Positions 8,083-17,742 are shown, counted from the first letter of the stretch. The stretch: DNA of 64,000 bases from Polynucleobacter sp. AM-26B4 (GCF_018882285.1 NZ_JACVOT010000001.1:1-64000); one strand, 5' to 3'. A program made the numbers and translations. The notes: a model not told the origin generated them from the sequence alone.

Positions 8083-8889
8083 TTATTGAATCTTTGCTTT
8101 AGTTTTAAGTCTTTTGAGCATTTCATCAAACTTGGTGCGTTGCCAATTTTGATCTTGACTCATCATCTGAATCAATTGAGGCTTTAGTTCAGCCATATCA
8201 GGAACTTTGGCTTGGCGGATATCATCTACACGAATCACATGGAAGCCAAATTGTGACTTCACAGGTTTCTCAGTCATCTGGCCCTTTTGCAAAGCCACCA
8301 TCGCTTTAGAAAACTCTGGTACCAAGGCTTGTGGCGTCATCCAATCCAAGTCGCCACCGTTCACGGCAGAACCAGGATCTTTAGAGCTGGCTTTGGCCAA
8401 ATCTTCAAACTTTTCACCGGCTTTGATTTTTACGATCAAGGCTTTGGCATCAGCTTCTTTTTCAACCAAAATATGGCGAACTCTGTATTCAGTACCTTCA
8501 AATTGGGTCTTGATCTGATCGTAAGAAGCTTTTAGTTCAGCATCAGATACGCCATCACGGGCGATGTAATCTTCAAATACCGCACCCACCAAGATATTCA
8601 AGCGAGCTTGTTCTAACTGTTCTTGGATGTTGTCATTCGTCAATAAGCCACGTTTGATGGCTTCTTGATTGATCAACTCACGGGTGATCAACATATCGCG
8701 TGCACGCTCACGCAACTCTGGATTGGTTCCTTGACCAGAATTAGCAATCAATTTATCTAACTTTGCTTTTGGAATGGCTTTGCCATTTACAACAGCCGCA
8801 TTTTGTGCGAAAGCAGGAGTGCTCAAAGCGCCAGTGAAGGTCATGGTGGCAGCCATTGAAAGGGCCAAAGTTGGGAGTAATTTCTTCAT
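8083..8889 (-). CDS. Secreted parvulin-type peptidyl-prolyl isomerase
   Basis: 268 residues with a Sec signal peptide (~1-28, cleaved at AFA/QNA), a helical SurA-like N-terminal region, a PpiC/parvulin domain (~133-230) and a Lys-rich tail. The parvulin signatures are 'VRHILVEKEADA', 'AKASSKDPGSAVNGGDLDWM' and 'GFHVIRVDDIR'. It would act in the periplasm in folding outer-membrane or exported proteins. It resembles the PrsA/SurA-like paralogues common in Burkholderiales next to bolA and yciB. It is the last gene of the minus-strand series selO-msrB-yciB-bolA-PPIase and ends at an intrinsic terminator. Confidence 0.92.
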   Translation of the reverse strand: MKKLLPTLALSMAATMTFTGALSTPAFAQNAAVVNGKAIPKAKLDKLIANSGQGTNPELRERARDMLITRELINQEAIKRGLLTNDNIQEQLEQARLNILVGAVFEDYIARDGVSDAELKASYDQIKTQFEGTEYRVRHILVEKEADAKALIVKIKAGEKFEDLAKASSKDPGSAVNGGDLDWMTPQALVPEFSKAMVALQKGQMTEKPVKSQFGFHVIRVDDIRQAKVPDMAELKPQLIQMMSQDQNWQRTKFDEMLKRLKTKAKIQ

Positions 8890-8941
8890 GATGTTTTAGA
8901 TATTCTGAATAAGTTAAAAAAGCCAATTAATTACTACATAA

Positions 8942-9220
8942 CTACTGAATCACAATCGCTAAAGCATGGATCTCATCTGGCATCCAAGCCGATAAAGCAT
9001 CATACACGAGGCGATGTTGCTGCACCCGGGTCAAACCGTTGAAGGCAGGGGTCTTGATGAAGATGCGGTAATGTCCAGCACCTCCTTGAGCGCCCACATG
9101 ACCAGCATGCAAATGGCTTTCATCTTCAATCTTTAATGAATCAATCGGTAAGGCTTGCTTGAGTGCAAGCTCATATTTCTCGATACGGCCATTGCGGCTA
9201 CCAGAGCTAGAAGTGCTCAT
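8942..9220 (-). CDS. bolA: BolA-family protein
   Basis: 92 residues with the BolA fold: 'SLKIEDESHLHAGH' with the invariant His-rich loop, and 'HRLVYDALSAWMPDEIHALAI' as the C-terminal helix-strand. BolA proteins work with monothiol glutaredoxins in iron-sulfur cluster handling and in the stress and envelope response. The N-terminal Ser/Gly run before 'RIEKYELAL' is variable. The gene is separated from yciB by 3 bases, so the two are co-transcribed. Confidence 0.93.
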   Translation of the reverse strand: MSTSSSGSRNGRIEKYELALKQALPIDSLKIEDESHLHAGHVGAQGGAGHYRIFIKTPAFNGLTRVQQHRLVYDALSAWMPDEIHALAIVIQ

Positions 9221-9223
9221 GGC

Positions 9224-9772
9224 TCAAGCTTCCTCATGATCAATGAACTTATTCAACCAAAAGCCTTGGGCCACCACAAAGGCAAACAAAAGACCCATGC
9301 CGCCGAATAACTTAAAGTTCACCCAAGTGGCTTCATCAAATTGATAAGCCACATATAAGTTCAGTAAACCCATGAACAAAAAGAACAAACTCCAAGCCAC
9401 ATTCAATTGAGGCCAAAGTTGTTGATCAGCTTCAGGCTTGAAGCGTATTTGTTTGCCCATGGCGACCTGAATCAAATTCTTGTTCCAGAAAGTCACGCTG
9501 GCCCAGAGACCCACTGCAAACAACCAATACAAAATGGTTGGCTTCCATTGAATGAAGGTTTTGTCTTGCAAACCGATGGTTAAACCACCAAAGACCACAA
9601 TCAGACCCAAGCTGGCCCATTGCATGGGTTCAACTTTGCGGTATTTCAAACCTAACCAGCCAATTTGAGCAATCGTGGCAATGATGGCCACAGCAGTGGC
9701 GACATAAATGTCCGCCATCTTGAATGCGACGAAAAACAAAATAACCGGCAGTAAATCAAATAAAAATTTCAT
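9224..9772 (-). CDS. yciB: YciB / intracellular septation protein A (inner membrane)
   Basis: 182 residues with five or more membrane helices, starting 'MKFLFDLLPVILFFVAFK', the family N-terminus (IspZ/YciB), and including 'ILYWLFAVGLWAS' and 'NVAWSLFFLFMGLLNLYVAY'. YciB affects septation and interacts with division and elongation proteins. Its length matches the E. coli protein (179). It lies between msrB and bolA on the same strand. No intrinsic terminator is evident in the 66-base gap that separates it from msrB. Confidence 0.94.
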   Translation of the reverse strand: MKFLFDLLPVILFFVAFKMADIYVATAVAIIATIAQIGWLGLKYRKVEPMQWASLGLIVVFGGLTIGLQDKTFIQWKPTILYWLFAVGLWASVTFWNKNLIQVAMGKQIRFKPEADQQLWPQLNVAWSLFFLFMGLLNLYVAYQFDEATWVNFKLFGGMGLLFAFVVAQGFWLNKFIDHEEA

Positions 9773-9838
9773 AAATCACTTTTCAACTATTAATTCTAAG
9801 AATCATTTCTAAAGGTGCGACGAGTCAGGAAACCCTGA

Positions 9839-10225
9839 TCAAGCCTCATCCTTGAATTTTAACGAAGCTGAGTTGATGCAGTACCTTAATCCAGTTGGGG
9901 CAGGACCGTCCTCGAACACATGCCCTAAATGAGCGTCACAGTTCTTACAGCGGACTTCCGTGCGGATCATGCCATGCGTCATGTCCTTGTGTTCTGCAAT
10001 CACATCTGCTTCTAGAGGCTGAAAGTAACTGGGCCAACCACAACCAGCATCAAACTTGGTATCTGAGGCAAACAAAGGTGTGCCACAGCAAACACACTCA
10101 TACTTTCCAGCATCCCAATGATCCCAATAACGACCACTGAAAGGATGTTCTGTGGCTGCTTGGCGTGTGACGCGGTACTCAATGTCACTGAGTGTGGCTT
10201 GGTACTCTTGATCAGTTTTCTTCAT
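9839..10225 (-). CDS. msrB: Methionine-(R)-sulfoxide reductase B
   Basis: It reduces methionine-R-sulfoxide in oxidised proteins using thioredoxin. With the start chosen at 'MKKTDQEYQ' the protein is 128 residues; an upstream in-frame Met overlaps selO and would add 23 residues unlike the family. Catalytic Cys116 lies in '[10 protein letters not shown]', structural zinc is bound by Cys44/Cys47 and Cys93/Cys96, and the substrate-binding 'GCGWPSY' is intact. A free Cys62 ('AGCGWPS') may be the resolving residue, as in many MsrBs. It follows selO by 56 bases on the same strand. Both are redox-linked protein modifiers. Confidence 0.95.
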   Translation of the reverse strand: MKKTDQEYQATLSDIEYRVTRQAATEHPFSGRYWDHWDAGKYECVCCGTPLFASDTKFDAGCGWPSYFQPLEADVIAEHKDMTHGMIRTEVRCKNCDAHLGHVFEDGPAPTGLRYCINSASLKFKDEA

Positions 10226-10281
10226 GGCTTGATTGTACGAGTGATTGTCAGAGAAGTAATGTGCGGAAAGCGTTGAAAATC

Positions 10282-11727
10282 CTATGAAGAACAACTGATG
10301 GCCACATGGGCTAATTCAGGAGGAGGGCCCATGGCGTAGTCTTCAGACACAGCTTGAGATTCATAGGGGTTTTCTAGAATCTTCAATAAACGCGCAACTT
10401 CAGAGAAATCTTTCTTTTGTGCCAATTCAATCGCGTTTTGCGCCAAATGATTACGCAAAACATACTTGGGATTGATGCGGCACATCTGTTCTAAGCGTTG
10501 GTCCACTGATTGCTTTTCAAGGCTCAAGCGCTCCTGGTATTTCTTATTCCAAGTCTCTAATGATTTTGGTGCATCTTGGCCTTCAGAAAGATTTCTAAAG
10601 AACAGGGTGTAATCAAGTTGATTGTGATGCAGTCCTTGCAAGAGTTCTTCGAGTAAAGCCACGTCTTCTTGATGTTGGATGCTTAAACCTAATTTTTGCC
10701 TGAACAAGCTTTGCCAATGGTTGGCGTACTCACGGTTGTAATGATCCAAGGTATCTTTGATTTTTTCAATCGACGCCTCATGGTCTAGGCCCAATGCTGA
10801 CTGCAGTTCTTCTTGTAAGGTCTCGAGCATGGCGCTGGCCAAACAATATAGATTCCAATGCAAGACTTCGGCTTGGCGGTGATAAGCATAACGACCACCG
10901 TGATCAGAGTGATTACAAATGTGATCTATCTGAAAAGTATCTAAAAATCCGAAGGGACCATAGTCCAATGTCAGACCCAACAAACTGGTGTTGTCTGTAT
11001 TAAGAACTCCATGACAAAAGCCCAAGGATTGCCATTGGGCGACCATGCGAGCCGTACGCAATGCTATCTGTTCTAAGATACTCAAATAGGGCGTGGGACT
11101 GTTAGCGTAATCCGGGTAGTGATGCTCAATCAAATGATTGAGGGTCAGGCGCAATTCTTCATGCATGTGATTCTGGCCATAGTGCTCAATGTGGCCAATG
11201 CGTAAAAAGCTGGGCGCTACTCGTGCACAAACAGCCGCGGTTTCTCTGGTCTCACGAAACACGGGCATGTCTGAACCAACCACCGCCAAAGCGCGTGAAG
11301 TTGGTACGCCCAAAGCGTGCATGGCTTCACTGCATAAAAACTCTCGGATGGATGAGCGCAAAACGGCTCGGCCATCGCCCATTCTTGAATAAGCTGTTTT
11401 GCCAGCCCCTTTTAACTGAAGCTCTTGGCCATTCACATCGCCCAGGTAGATCGCGCGACCATCGCCCAATTGACCAGCCCAAACTCCAAACTGATGGCCA
11501 CTGTAGGCAGTGGCATAGGGACTAAAGGCATACTGGCCAACCTGCGTTTGATTACCGGCCAAAACTTGAAGCCAAGCTGAATCCTTTGGTAAACCGTCTT
11601 GGGTAGGCAAACCAAGACTCTTGGCAACACTCTCAGAGAAACCAACCCAATATGGGTCTGGAATAGGGGTTGGTTGGAGGTTTTGAACCAGGGCTAAAGA
11701 GTCACTGGCAGGTAAATGAAAGGACAT
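10282..11727 (-). CDS. selO: SelO protein adenylyltransferase (YdiU/UPF0061)
   Basis: A pseudokinase-fold enzyme that transfers AMP from ATP onto Ser/Thr/Tyr of target proteins and is linked to redox homeostasis. At 481 residues it is close to E. coli YdiU. Visible signatures are '[19 protein letters not shown]', '[20 protein letters not shown]' (glycine-rich loop and Lys), 'SREF..SEAM' and '[20 protein letters not shown]' (catalytic and metal-binding Asn/Asp). The C-terminus is 'SCSS' with Cys at the position that is selenocysteine in eukaryotic SelO, so this is the Cys form. It is the first gene of the minus-strand unit running to the PPIase. Confidence 0.95.
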   Translation of the reverse strand: MSFHLPASDSLALVQNLQPTPIPDPYWVGFSESVAKSLGLPTQDGLPKDSAWLQVLAGNQTQVGQYAFSPYATAYSGHQFGVWAGQLGDGRAIYLGDVNGQELQLKGAGKTAYSRMGDGRAVLRSSIREFLCSEAMHALGVPTSRALAVVGSDMPVFRETRETAAVCARVAPSFLRIGHIEHYGQNHMHEELRLTLNHLIEHHYPDYANSPTPYLSILEQIALRTARMVAQWQSLGFCHGVLNTDNTSLLGLTLDYGPFGFLDTFQIDHICNHSDHGGRYAYHRQAEVLHWNLYCLASAMLETLQEELQSALGLDHEASIEKIKDTLDHYNREYANHWQSLFRQKLGLSIQHQEDVALLEELLQGLHHNQLDYTLFFRNLSEGQDAPKSLETWNKKYQERLSLEKQSVDQRLEQMCRINPKYVLRNHLAQNAIELAQKKDFSEVARLLKILENPYESQAVSEDYAMGPPPELAHVAISCSS

Positions 11728-11751
11728 AAGTGTTATTTTTTCTAATGCCTC

Positions 11752-11757
11752 ATTCTA
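11752..11757 (-). promoter_or_regulatory. selO: Candidate -10 element for selO
   Basis: TAGAAT on the minus strand, 25 bases upstream of the selO ATG, in the 90-base divergent gap with the thioesterase gene. No good -35 hexamer accompanies it, so the call is weak. Confidence 0.3.
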
Positions 11758-11817
11758 GGTAGCTTTTGAAATATTTGCAGAAAAGATCTGTAAGCCCTGG
11801 ATAACCCCGATTAATAT

Positions 11818-12261
11818 ATGGGCATGGATCAAAAACAACTCAAAGAGCTGGGCGTGGAACTGGATGTTCCCTTCTTAAAACTACTGGGTGTGCGCTGTCT
11901 GCGCGCAGAACTAGGTGAGGGCGAAGTGCTGCTGTCCTTAAAGCCTGAGCACAACAATAGTTGGGAAGTGGCCCATGGCGGTGTTTTATTGACCTTGATG
12001 GATGTGGGCATGGCTGTCGCTGCCAGAGCTTCTGATGAGGCTGGTCGCGGTGTGGTCACCATCGAATTGAAGGCTAATTTCATGCAAGCTGCTCAGGGCA
12101 TTGTGCGAGTAGCAGCCAAAACAGTTCATGCAACACCGACCATGGCGTTTGTAGAAGCCAAGCTCTACGATGAACGTGATCGTATCTGCTGTATGGGCAG
12201 CGCCACTTTCAAGTACTTTAAAGAATTGCCATCAAAACGAGCTTCCAAAGAAGAAAAATAA
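11818..12261 (+). CDS. PaaI-type hotdog-fold acyl-CoA thioesterase
   Basis: 147 residues. The core hotdog motif 'NNSWEVAHGGVLLTLMDVGMAVAA' carries the HGG and the acidic residue (Asp) that act in PaaI and YbgC-like thioesterases, followed by 'TIELKANFMQAAQGIVRVAAK'. It probably hydrolyses small or aromatic acyl-CoA esters in the cytoplasm. The start is the first ATG (MGMDQ); the Met two codons later is an alternative. Its TAA stop overlaps the ATG of the sensor kinase (TAATG), so the two are translationally coupled, which is unusual for a metabolic thioesterase. Confidence 0.85.
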   Translation: MGMDQKQLKELGVELDVPFLKLLGVRCLRAELGEGEVLLSLKPEHNNSWEVAHGGVLLTLMDVGMAVAARASDEAGRGVVTIELKANFMQAAQGIVRVAAKTVHATPTMAFVEAKLYDERDRICCMGSATFKYFKELPSKRASKEEK

Positions 12262-14108
12262 TGCGTTTGAGTAAATTCGTTGCCCTGGTATGGCTTGGCT
12301 TGATCAGCTGGCATGCATCAGCCATTCAGGGCATCAACCTTATCCAGAGCCAAGCTCATTGGATTGATCAATCAGGTCAAGCGGTGATCGAGCAGGTCAC
12401 GCAATCACCTTTTGAGCCATTTCAGCATCTATTAGCCAAAGGCTATTCCAAGCACCCCATTTGGATCAAAGTCTCATATAAGAAAGCAGCTTCAGAAGTT
12501 AAGCGAGCCATACCAAATAAAGAGGATTTGGTCTTGCGGATCTTGCCAACGTATTTGGATGATGTGACTTTGTATCAACGAGTGGGGCAGCGGTGGGTGA
12601 GTTCAAGCACGGGCGATCGCTATCCCTTTGCTGATCGAGACAACCAAAACACAGCCCTGAGTTTTAATCTTCACCCACAGGCTGAGGATGTCTTTTACTT
12701 AAGACTTCAAACCACCAGCACCAGTTTGATGAGTTTGGAAGTTGTGACACAAAAGCATTTCTCTCAACTTGAGGGTCGACGAGACACTTTACTGGGGATT
12801 TATTTTGGCTCATTGATTATTTTGATGTTGATTTCAACCACGATTGGTTGGTTGAGCAAGCAAATCCATTGGCGCCTCTTTGCCCTTTTTGAATTTGCCG
12901 AATTGATTTACGTGAGCTCATTCACTGGCTATATGCCGCGTTTCATTTTGCCTAATCATCCCTTGGTCATGGACTTGTTATTCGGCATTTTTGTAATCAC
13001 CCATATTTTCACGGGCGTTTTATTCCATCGCAGCTTGCTTAAAAATTTACTAAATCAAAAAATTATTAATCGCACCTTCAATTTTGTGACTGTTCTGTAT
13101 TTATCTTTGTATGCAATTTATTTGTTCTATGACCGTCAATTTGCATTGTCTTCATCTTTGCTATTGATGATGCCATGCACCTTGATTTTTGCTTATGTGG
13201 CATTGTTTATTTACGTGAAGAAGCCAAAGATCCCAAATGGGCCGGCGGTAGCTTTTGTTTACTCTGCTTTGGTGTTCAGTATTTTATTTGCTGTAGCACC
13301 TCCTTTGGGCTTGATCAATGGCGTTGAGATCAGTCTGTATGCCAGCCTGCTCAATGGCTTTGCATTTTCAATTTTGATGTTCATTTTGCTTGTGTCTGAT
13401 TTGCGCTATCAAGAGAGACAGTTGATTGAATTAGAGAAGCGTGCCTTGATTTCTAATCAAGAAATTGCTTCCCAGCGAGCAGAGAATGAACGACAGTCGA
13501 AGTTCATGGCCATGTTGTCTCATGAGTTAAAAACACCTTTGGCGGTCATCAAGTTGGCAGTTGATTCAGGTTTGAAAAACAATCGCTATGAATCGCATGC
13601 CAATAAAGCCATCACCGACTTAAATCAAATCATTGATCGTTCCGTGCAAATGAGTCGCTTGGATCAGGGGTCTTATGAGATACAAAAAACAGAGGTGAAC
13701 CTTGGTGAGTTGCTTCAGTCATTATTAGGAGAGCAGGCCCATCGTTTTGAGTTAGACATGCCGTCTGATTTAAAAATTCAGTCTGATTCATTTTTGGTTC
13801 AAATCATTCTAGGTAATTTGATTGAAAACGCTTTGAAGTATTCAAAAGAGGAAAGCGTCATTTCGATTGAATTCAAAAAAAGTGACGAACAAGTCATCAT
13901 GACCATCAGTAATTTGCCCAATATTGCCGGGATGCCTGCCAGTGATGTGGTCTTTGATAAGTTTTATCGCAGTTCAAACGCCCACCATATCAGTGGGTCT
14001 GGGCTTGGTCTTTACTTAGTGAAAGCCCTAGCGGAGATGCTGAATGGTTCAATCACCTATCAACCGAAGAGTGGTTGGGTAAAATTCATCTTATGCCTTC
14101 CAAAATAA
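12261..14108 (+). CDS. 7TM-DISM sensor histidine kinase
   Basis: 615 residues. It has a signal peptide (~1-21), a periplasmic 7TMR-DISMED2 beta-sandwich (~25-165) of the carbohydrate- or ligand-binding type, seven membrane helices (~175-385), a short coiled linker, a HisKA domain with phospho-acceptor His421 in 'SHELKTPLAVIK', and an ATPase domain with the N-box 'ILGNLIENALKYS' and the G2 box 'GSGLGLYLVKALAEM'. The D-box is degenerate ('SNLPNIAGMP'), as in several DISM kinases. It is coupled to the upstream thioesterase by TAATG and overlaps the downstream response regulator by 16 bases, so all three proteins should be made together. The signal is unknown. Confidence 0.93.
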   Translation: MRLSKFVALVWLGLISWHASAIQGINLIQSQAHWIDQSGQAVIEQVTQSPFEPFQHLLAKGYSKHPIWIKVSYKKAASEVKRAIPNKEDLVLRILPTYLDDVTLYQRVGQRWVSSSTGDRYPFADRDNQNTALSFNLHPQAEDVFYLRLQTTSTSLMSLEVVTQKHFSQLEGRRDTLLGIYFGSLIILMLISTTIGWLSKQIHWRLFALFEFAELIYVSSFTGYMPRFILPNHPLVMDLLFGIFVITHIFTGVLFHRSLLKNLLNQKIINRTFNFVTVLYLSLYAIYLFYDRQFALSSSLLLMMPCTLIFAYVALFIYVKKPKIPNGPAVAFVYSALVFSILFAVAPPLGLINGVEISLYASLLNGFAFSILMFILLVSDLRYQERQLIELEKRALISNQEIASQRAENERQSKFMAMLSHELKTPLAVIKLAVDSGLKNNRYESHANKAITDLNQIIDRSVQMSRLDQGSYEIQKTEVNLGELLQSLLGEQAHRFELDMPSDLKIQSDSFLVQIILGNLIENALKYSKEESVISIEFKKSDEQVIMTISNLPNIAGMPASDVVFDKFYRSSNAHHISGSGLGLYLVKALAEMLNGSITYQPKSGWVKFILCLPK

Positions 14109-14779
14109 ATATCGCCGTGGTTGAAGACCACGATGTGCTCCGTGAAATGTTGCTTGATGCCCTGTTGGAGAAGGGTTATCTCGCACAAGGATTTCGTGAT
14201 GCTTATGAGCTTGATGCGGCATCAAGCAAAACCATTTTTGAACTATTGATTTTGGATTTGAATCTTCCTGGCGAGGATGGCCTCAGCATTGCTAAGAGAA
14301 TCAAAGAAAGTTATCCCGATACCTTCATCATCATGATCACTGCCAGATCCTCTGAGATGGATAAGATCCAAGGGTATGAAGCGGGCGCTGATATTTATCT
14401 GCCTAAGCCGATTGCTATCACTGAATTGCAGGCGGCAGTCTCTAGCTTGTCTAAACGTATTTTGAGATACAAAGATCTTGGTGGCAACTTGATCTTGAAT
14501 GAGAAAAATGCCACTTTGAAAGGGTCTCAAACCGTTTCTTTGAGTAAGATCGATTTGGACATTTTGTTAGCCTTGCTGCAAGCAGATCAGCAGCGTTTGG
14601 ATTTTGAATCGTTACTTAATCAAGTCAGCAGCAATACATCCAATACGCCAAAAGCTACTTTAGAAGTTCAGATTGTGCGTTTACGTAAAAAGATGGCAGA
14701 AGCTGGTGCTGAAGGTGTGACCATCAAGGCGCTCTATAAATACGGCTATCAGTTGGTGCAGGGCATTGATTTAGCGTGA
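14093..14779 (+). CDS. OmpR-type response regulator (partner of the 7TM-DISM kinase)
   Basis: 228 residues from the ATG inside the kinase 3' end; a TTG 18 bases upstream is possible but less likely. The receiver domain (~5-120) has the acidic pair Glu11/Asp12, phospho-acceptor Asp55 in 'LLILDLNLPGEDG', Thr83 and Lys105. The C-terminal winged helix (~135-225) has the Trans_Reg_C recognition region 'LEVQIVRLRKKM' and 'ALYKYGYQL'. The wing loop lacks the usual RGxGY, having YKYGY instead. It is a DNA-binding regulator whose targets cannot be read from here; its own operon is a common target in this class. Confidence 0.92.
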   Translation: MPSKINIAVVEDHDVLREMLLDALLEKGYLAQGFRDAYELDAASSKTIFELLILDLNLPGEDGLSIAKRIKESYPDTFIIMITARSSEMDKIQGYEAGADIYLPKPIAITELQAAVSSLSKRILRYKDLGGNLILNEKNATLKGSQTVSLSKIDLDILLALLQADQQRLDFESLLNQVSSNTSNTPKATLEVQIVRLRKKMAEAGAEGVTIKALYKYGYQLVQGIDLA

Positions 14780-14783
14780 GTCA

Positions 14784-15632
14784 CTAAACCCGGGTGCTTA
14801 AAAAGTTTTCAAGGCGCCCCTCAAATTGTTGGGTGCCAATCTCTTTATCAGCGTCGAAACGCTTTTCTATCACTTCAAAGTGACCATCTTTGCGCACTCG
14901 AATCAATGAACTGGATCGTGTGCCGTAGTTAGGGGTTCTGATGAAGGCTGAAGACAGTACTTTTTCCCATTCATAAGAAACCCCGGTTTGAGGTAAGTAC
15001 TCATCCTGAGCTTGGGTCATGTCTTCCATAATGCGCAAATAGTGTTCAGCGCGTTTAAATTGCCCTGTGTCCATCGCTAATAATTGAGCAAAGGCACCCA
15101 CGCGGTGTTGAACCTTTGGCCAAGGTGTATCAAGCATGCCATTGGATAAACCATAAATGCCAGGCGTCAGTGCTTGAGGGTTCATGGTTTTTCTGGGGCG
15201 CAAAGATTGACCCATTTGCACTCGGTTGCTGAACCAAACCAAAGAAGGCGTTTCTTTTGATAAGTCCGTTGCAAGCAAATTAAAGCCGTTGTAACGAGCA
15301 AAGCTCGGGCCTTGAGATGTGATGAACTGGGCAGGGGCTTGATCACTTTTTAAAAAGCTGGCGGTGATTTCTCCGCGGGTTGGAGTATCAGGATTTTTTT
15401 CACTGGGCGCTCGAACATTGGTAAGCGCTGCAAATCGACCTGTTTTACTGAAGCCCATCCAGGTACCGGCTTGTCCTTTGACATCAGCAAGATCTCGCCC
15501 AGCCAAAATATGAGGATGATCTTGCCACCAATGCATGGCATCTGTGGCTCGTTCATAAAACTCATCGCGATTGGCTAAGACCACCAAAGGGTAGTCTGGG
15601 TGCGATTGCCATGAGGTCAGAACTAAACACAT
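14784..15632 (-). CDS. NRDE-family protein (TANGO2-like)
   Basis: 282 residues starting 'MCLVLTSWQSHPDYPLVVLA' and continuing 'NRDEFYERAT', the Asn-Arg-Asp-Glu signature that names the family. The N-terminal Cys2 would become residue 1 after Met removal, consistent with the Ntn-hydrolase fold proposed for the family. Other typical pieces are 'GRDLADVKGQAGTWMG' and 'YGLSNGMLDTPWPKV'. The human homologue TANGO2 is implicated in haem or lipid handling; the bacterial role is not established. It lies 14 bases after ygfZ on the same strand and converges on the response regulator with 4 bases between stops. Confidence 0.92.
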   Translation of the reverse strand: MCLVLTSWQSHPDYPLVVLANRDEFYERATDAMHWWQDHPHILAGRDLADVKGQAGTWMGFSKTGRFAALTNVRAPSEKNPDTPTRGEITASFLKSDQAPAQFITSQGPSFARYNGFNLLATDLSKETPSLVWFSNRVQMGQSLRPRKTMNPQALTPGIYGLSNGMLDTPWPKVQHRVGAFAQLLAMDTGQFKRAEHYLRIMEDMTQAQDEYLPQTGVSYEWEKVLSSAFIRTPNYGTRSSSLIRVRKDGHFEVIEKRFDADKEIGTQQFEGRLENFLSTRV

Positions 15633-15646
15633 GCTATCGCTTTAAC

Positions 15647-16657
15647 TTATATCTCAATCAAAGGATAGGGCAATGCTGCGAAGCTCAGGGCAGGACCAGT
15701 GGCTGAACCTAAATGCACAGACCCGGACTGAAGCGCTTCTAATTTGCACTCCACCTGGACATCCATGCGGTCATTGACCAAAGGATGAAGCGCTGCCAAA
15801 ACAACCATACCGCAGGGTTGAGATGGATCATCACTGTCGAAAATTTCAGCGCCTGGCAAAATCGCCTCAGAATGGTTCAGATGAGCTACTTGCAAGCGAC
15901 GTTTGATCGTGCCGCGGTACTGGCTTCTGGCCACAACTTCTTGACCTGGGTAACAGCCTTTCTGAAAATCAATACCCTTCAAAGATTCCATATTGATCAT
16001 TTGTGGCACAAATTGCTCAAAGGTTGCTTGAGTGATTCTTGGGATGGCACTTTGGATCTCTAGCCAATTCCAGGCTTGAAGAGCTGCATCTTGAACATCC
16101 CCCATGGCCTGAGTTTTCGGTACAGCCAAAAGGTATCGTTTGGTTTGTACTTGGTTGATGCTAACGGCCGGTAGTTCAGCAGTGATGATCCCTGACATAC
16201 CAACCATTTTGGCTAGATCATCCTTGGACTCATTCGTTTCTGCAGCGTAACCATAGATATCAATTGATTCTGTTAAATCAAGTACCTTGACCTTCGAGCG
16301 CAAGACAAACATGCTCAAGCGTTTGGCCAAAGTAGCTGCCAAGTCTTTTGAGATGAATAAATAAAAAGCGGGCTGTGATTCTGTAGCTTCAACATTCGCG
16401 TCGCCCACAGAAGTATCTTGGCGAGTGATCCAAAAACTCGCCATCAAACGACCCTTGGCAGAACAATAACCAGCAAAGCGATTTTGTTGATGAGGGGTAG
16501 CGATTGAAGCTGCTGGAGTATTCGCTATGGATTTAACACTGTTGGTGAGTTGATTTTGTAAAAAATCCACAGCGTCCGGCCCAATCACACTGATACAAGA
16601 CCAGTCTTTGAGTGGTGTGAAGCAGGTATTTGAGTTGTTATTACTGGTGTGCGCCAT
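15647..16657 (-). CDS. ygfZ: YgfZ/GcvT-fold folate-binding protein, Fe-S cluster assembly/repair
   Basis: 336 residues of the GcvT-like fold. The diagnostic motif 'KGCYPGQEVVARSQYRG', which contains the conserved Cys, is present at ~240. YgfZ is a tetrahydrofolate-binding protein needed for the activity of some Fe-S enzymes such as MiaB. The start region reads 'FTPLKDWSCISVIGPDAVDFL', the family N-terminus after a short Asn/Ser-rich lead. It diverges from mltG across only 50 bases and is followed by the NRDE protein. Confidence 0.93.
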   Translation of the reverse strand: MAHTSNNNSNTCFTPLKDWSCISVIGPDAVDFLQNQLTNSVKSIANTPAASIATPHQQNRFAGYCSAKGRLMASFWITRQDTSVGDANVEATESQPAFYLFISKDLAATLAKRLSMFVLRSKVKVLDLTESIDIYGYAAETNESKDDLAKMVGMSGIITAELPAVSINQVQTKRYLLAVPKTQAMGDVQDAALQAWNWLEIQSAIPRITQATFEQFVPQMINMESLKGIDFQKGCYPGQEVVARSQYRGTIKRRLQVAHLNHSEAILPGAEIFDSDDPSQPCGMVVLAALHPLVNDRMDVQVECKLEALQSGSVHLGSATGPALSFAALPYPLIEI

Positions 16658-16707
16658 ATTAGGGTTTTTTAGTTGTCGTCATCAATAAGCTTTTATCATA
16701 TAGCTCT

Positions 16708-17742
16708 ATGAACTTTGTTTATATACCTAATTTTATTAAGTTTTTACTCAAGCTAACCCTGATAGGTGGTTTGGTCCTTGTGCTTATGATTTCTTATGTG
16801 GCTTTCATGGCGCCTGCAGTTCCAAATAGTGCCCTGCAAAGCACCACTCAGGATGTTGTCAGAGTCAAAATTAAGCCCAAATCCAATGTGACCAGCGTTG
16901 CCAATCAAATGGCCGCCCAAGGTCTTGATGTATCTGTTTGGCGTGTTCAATTGGTGGCCAGATCTCTTTTCTTGGCAAAAAATTTGAAGGCCGGCGTTTA
17001 TGACTTCCCTAAGGGCGCTAGCTTGGCATCTGTCCTTGCTCAAATGGCCAGGGGAGATAGCGTCAAACTTGGCGTGACATTGGTTGAAGGGTGGACCTTT
17101 GCGCAATTCAAGGCAGCCATTGATGCCCAGCCTGAACTAAAAAAGGAGGCCAAGGCTTGGTCAAGCAAACAGCTGCTGAGTAAGCTTGAGGCCAAAGAAG
17201 CTCATCCTGAGGGTTTGTTTTTCCCAAATACATATGTGTATGAGCCCGGTGATACCGATACATCAATCTACCAAAAGGCATACCGAGCCATGCAAGATCA
17301 TTTGAATGATGCTTGGAGCAAGCGCCATGAGGGCTCACCCGTAAAGTCACCTTATGATCTTTTGAAGTTGGCCTCAATCATCGAAAAAGAGACTGGCCAC
17401 CCGGATGATCGTGGTTTGGTGTCAGCCGTATTCAATAACCGCATGAAAATAGGCATGAAGCTGCAAACTGATCCCACCATCATTTATGGCTTGGGCTCAT
17501 CCTTTGATGGCAACCTCAGAAAAAAAGACCTCTTAAAAGACGGTCCGTACAATTCTTATACACGCTATGGTTTACCGCCCACCCCGATTGCAATGCCGGG
17601 CAAAAACTCTTTAATAGTCGCAGCTCAGCCAAGCAGCTCAAAAGCCATTTACTTTGTTTCCAAGGGGGATGGCAGAAGCGCATTTTCAGAGACCCTGGTA
17701 GCGCATAATGAAGCTGTTAGAAAGTATCAGTTAAAAAAGTAA
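16708..17742 (+). CDS. mltG: Endolytic murein transglycosylase MltG
   Basis: It cleaves nascent peptidoglycan glycan strands at the inner membrane and sets glycan length. 344 residues: an N-terminal membrane anchor (~13-33), a LysM-like region (~45-125) and a YceG catalytic domain with the essential Glu in '[16 protein letters not shown]' (Glu226), followed by '[21 protein letters not shown]' and '[17 protein letters not shown]'. It is the first gene of the conserved mltG-tmk-holB-tatD operon. Confidence 0.96.
   Translation: MNFVYIPNFIKFLLKLTLIGGLVLVLMISYVAFMAPAVPNSALQSTTQDVVRVKIKPKSNVTSVANQMAAQGLDVSVWRVQLVARSLFLAKNLKAGVYDFPKGASLASVLAQMARGDSVKLGVTLVEGWTFAQFKAAIDAQPELKKEAKAWSSKQLLSKLEAKEAHPEGLFFPNTYVYEPGDTDTSIYQKAYRAMQDHLNDAWSKRHEGSPVKSPYDLLKLASIIEKETGHPDDRGLVSAVFNNRMKIGMKLQTDPTIIYGLGSSFDGNLRKKDLLKDGPYNSYTRYGLPPTPIAMPGKNSLIVAAQPSSSKAIYFVSKGDGRSAFSETLVAHNEAVRKYQLKK

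Noticed and set aside
10282..10290. Possible selenocysteine codon near the end of selO
   Set aside because: The antepenultimate residue is encoded by a Cys codon, and no in-frame TGA or SECIS-like element is needed.
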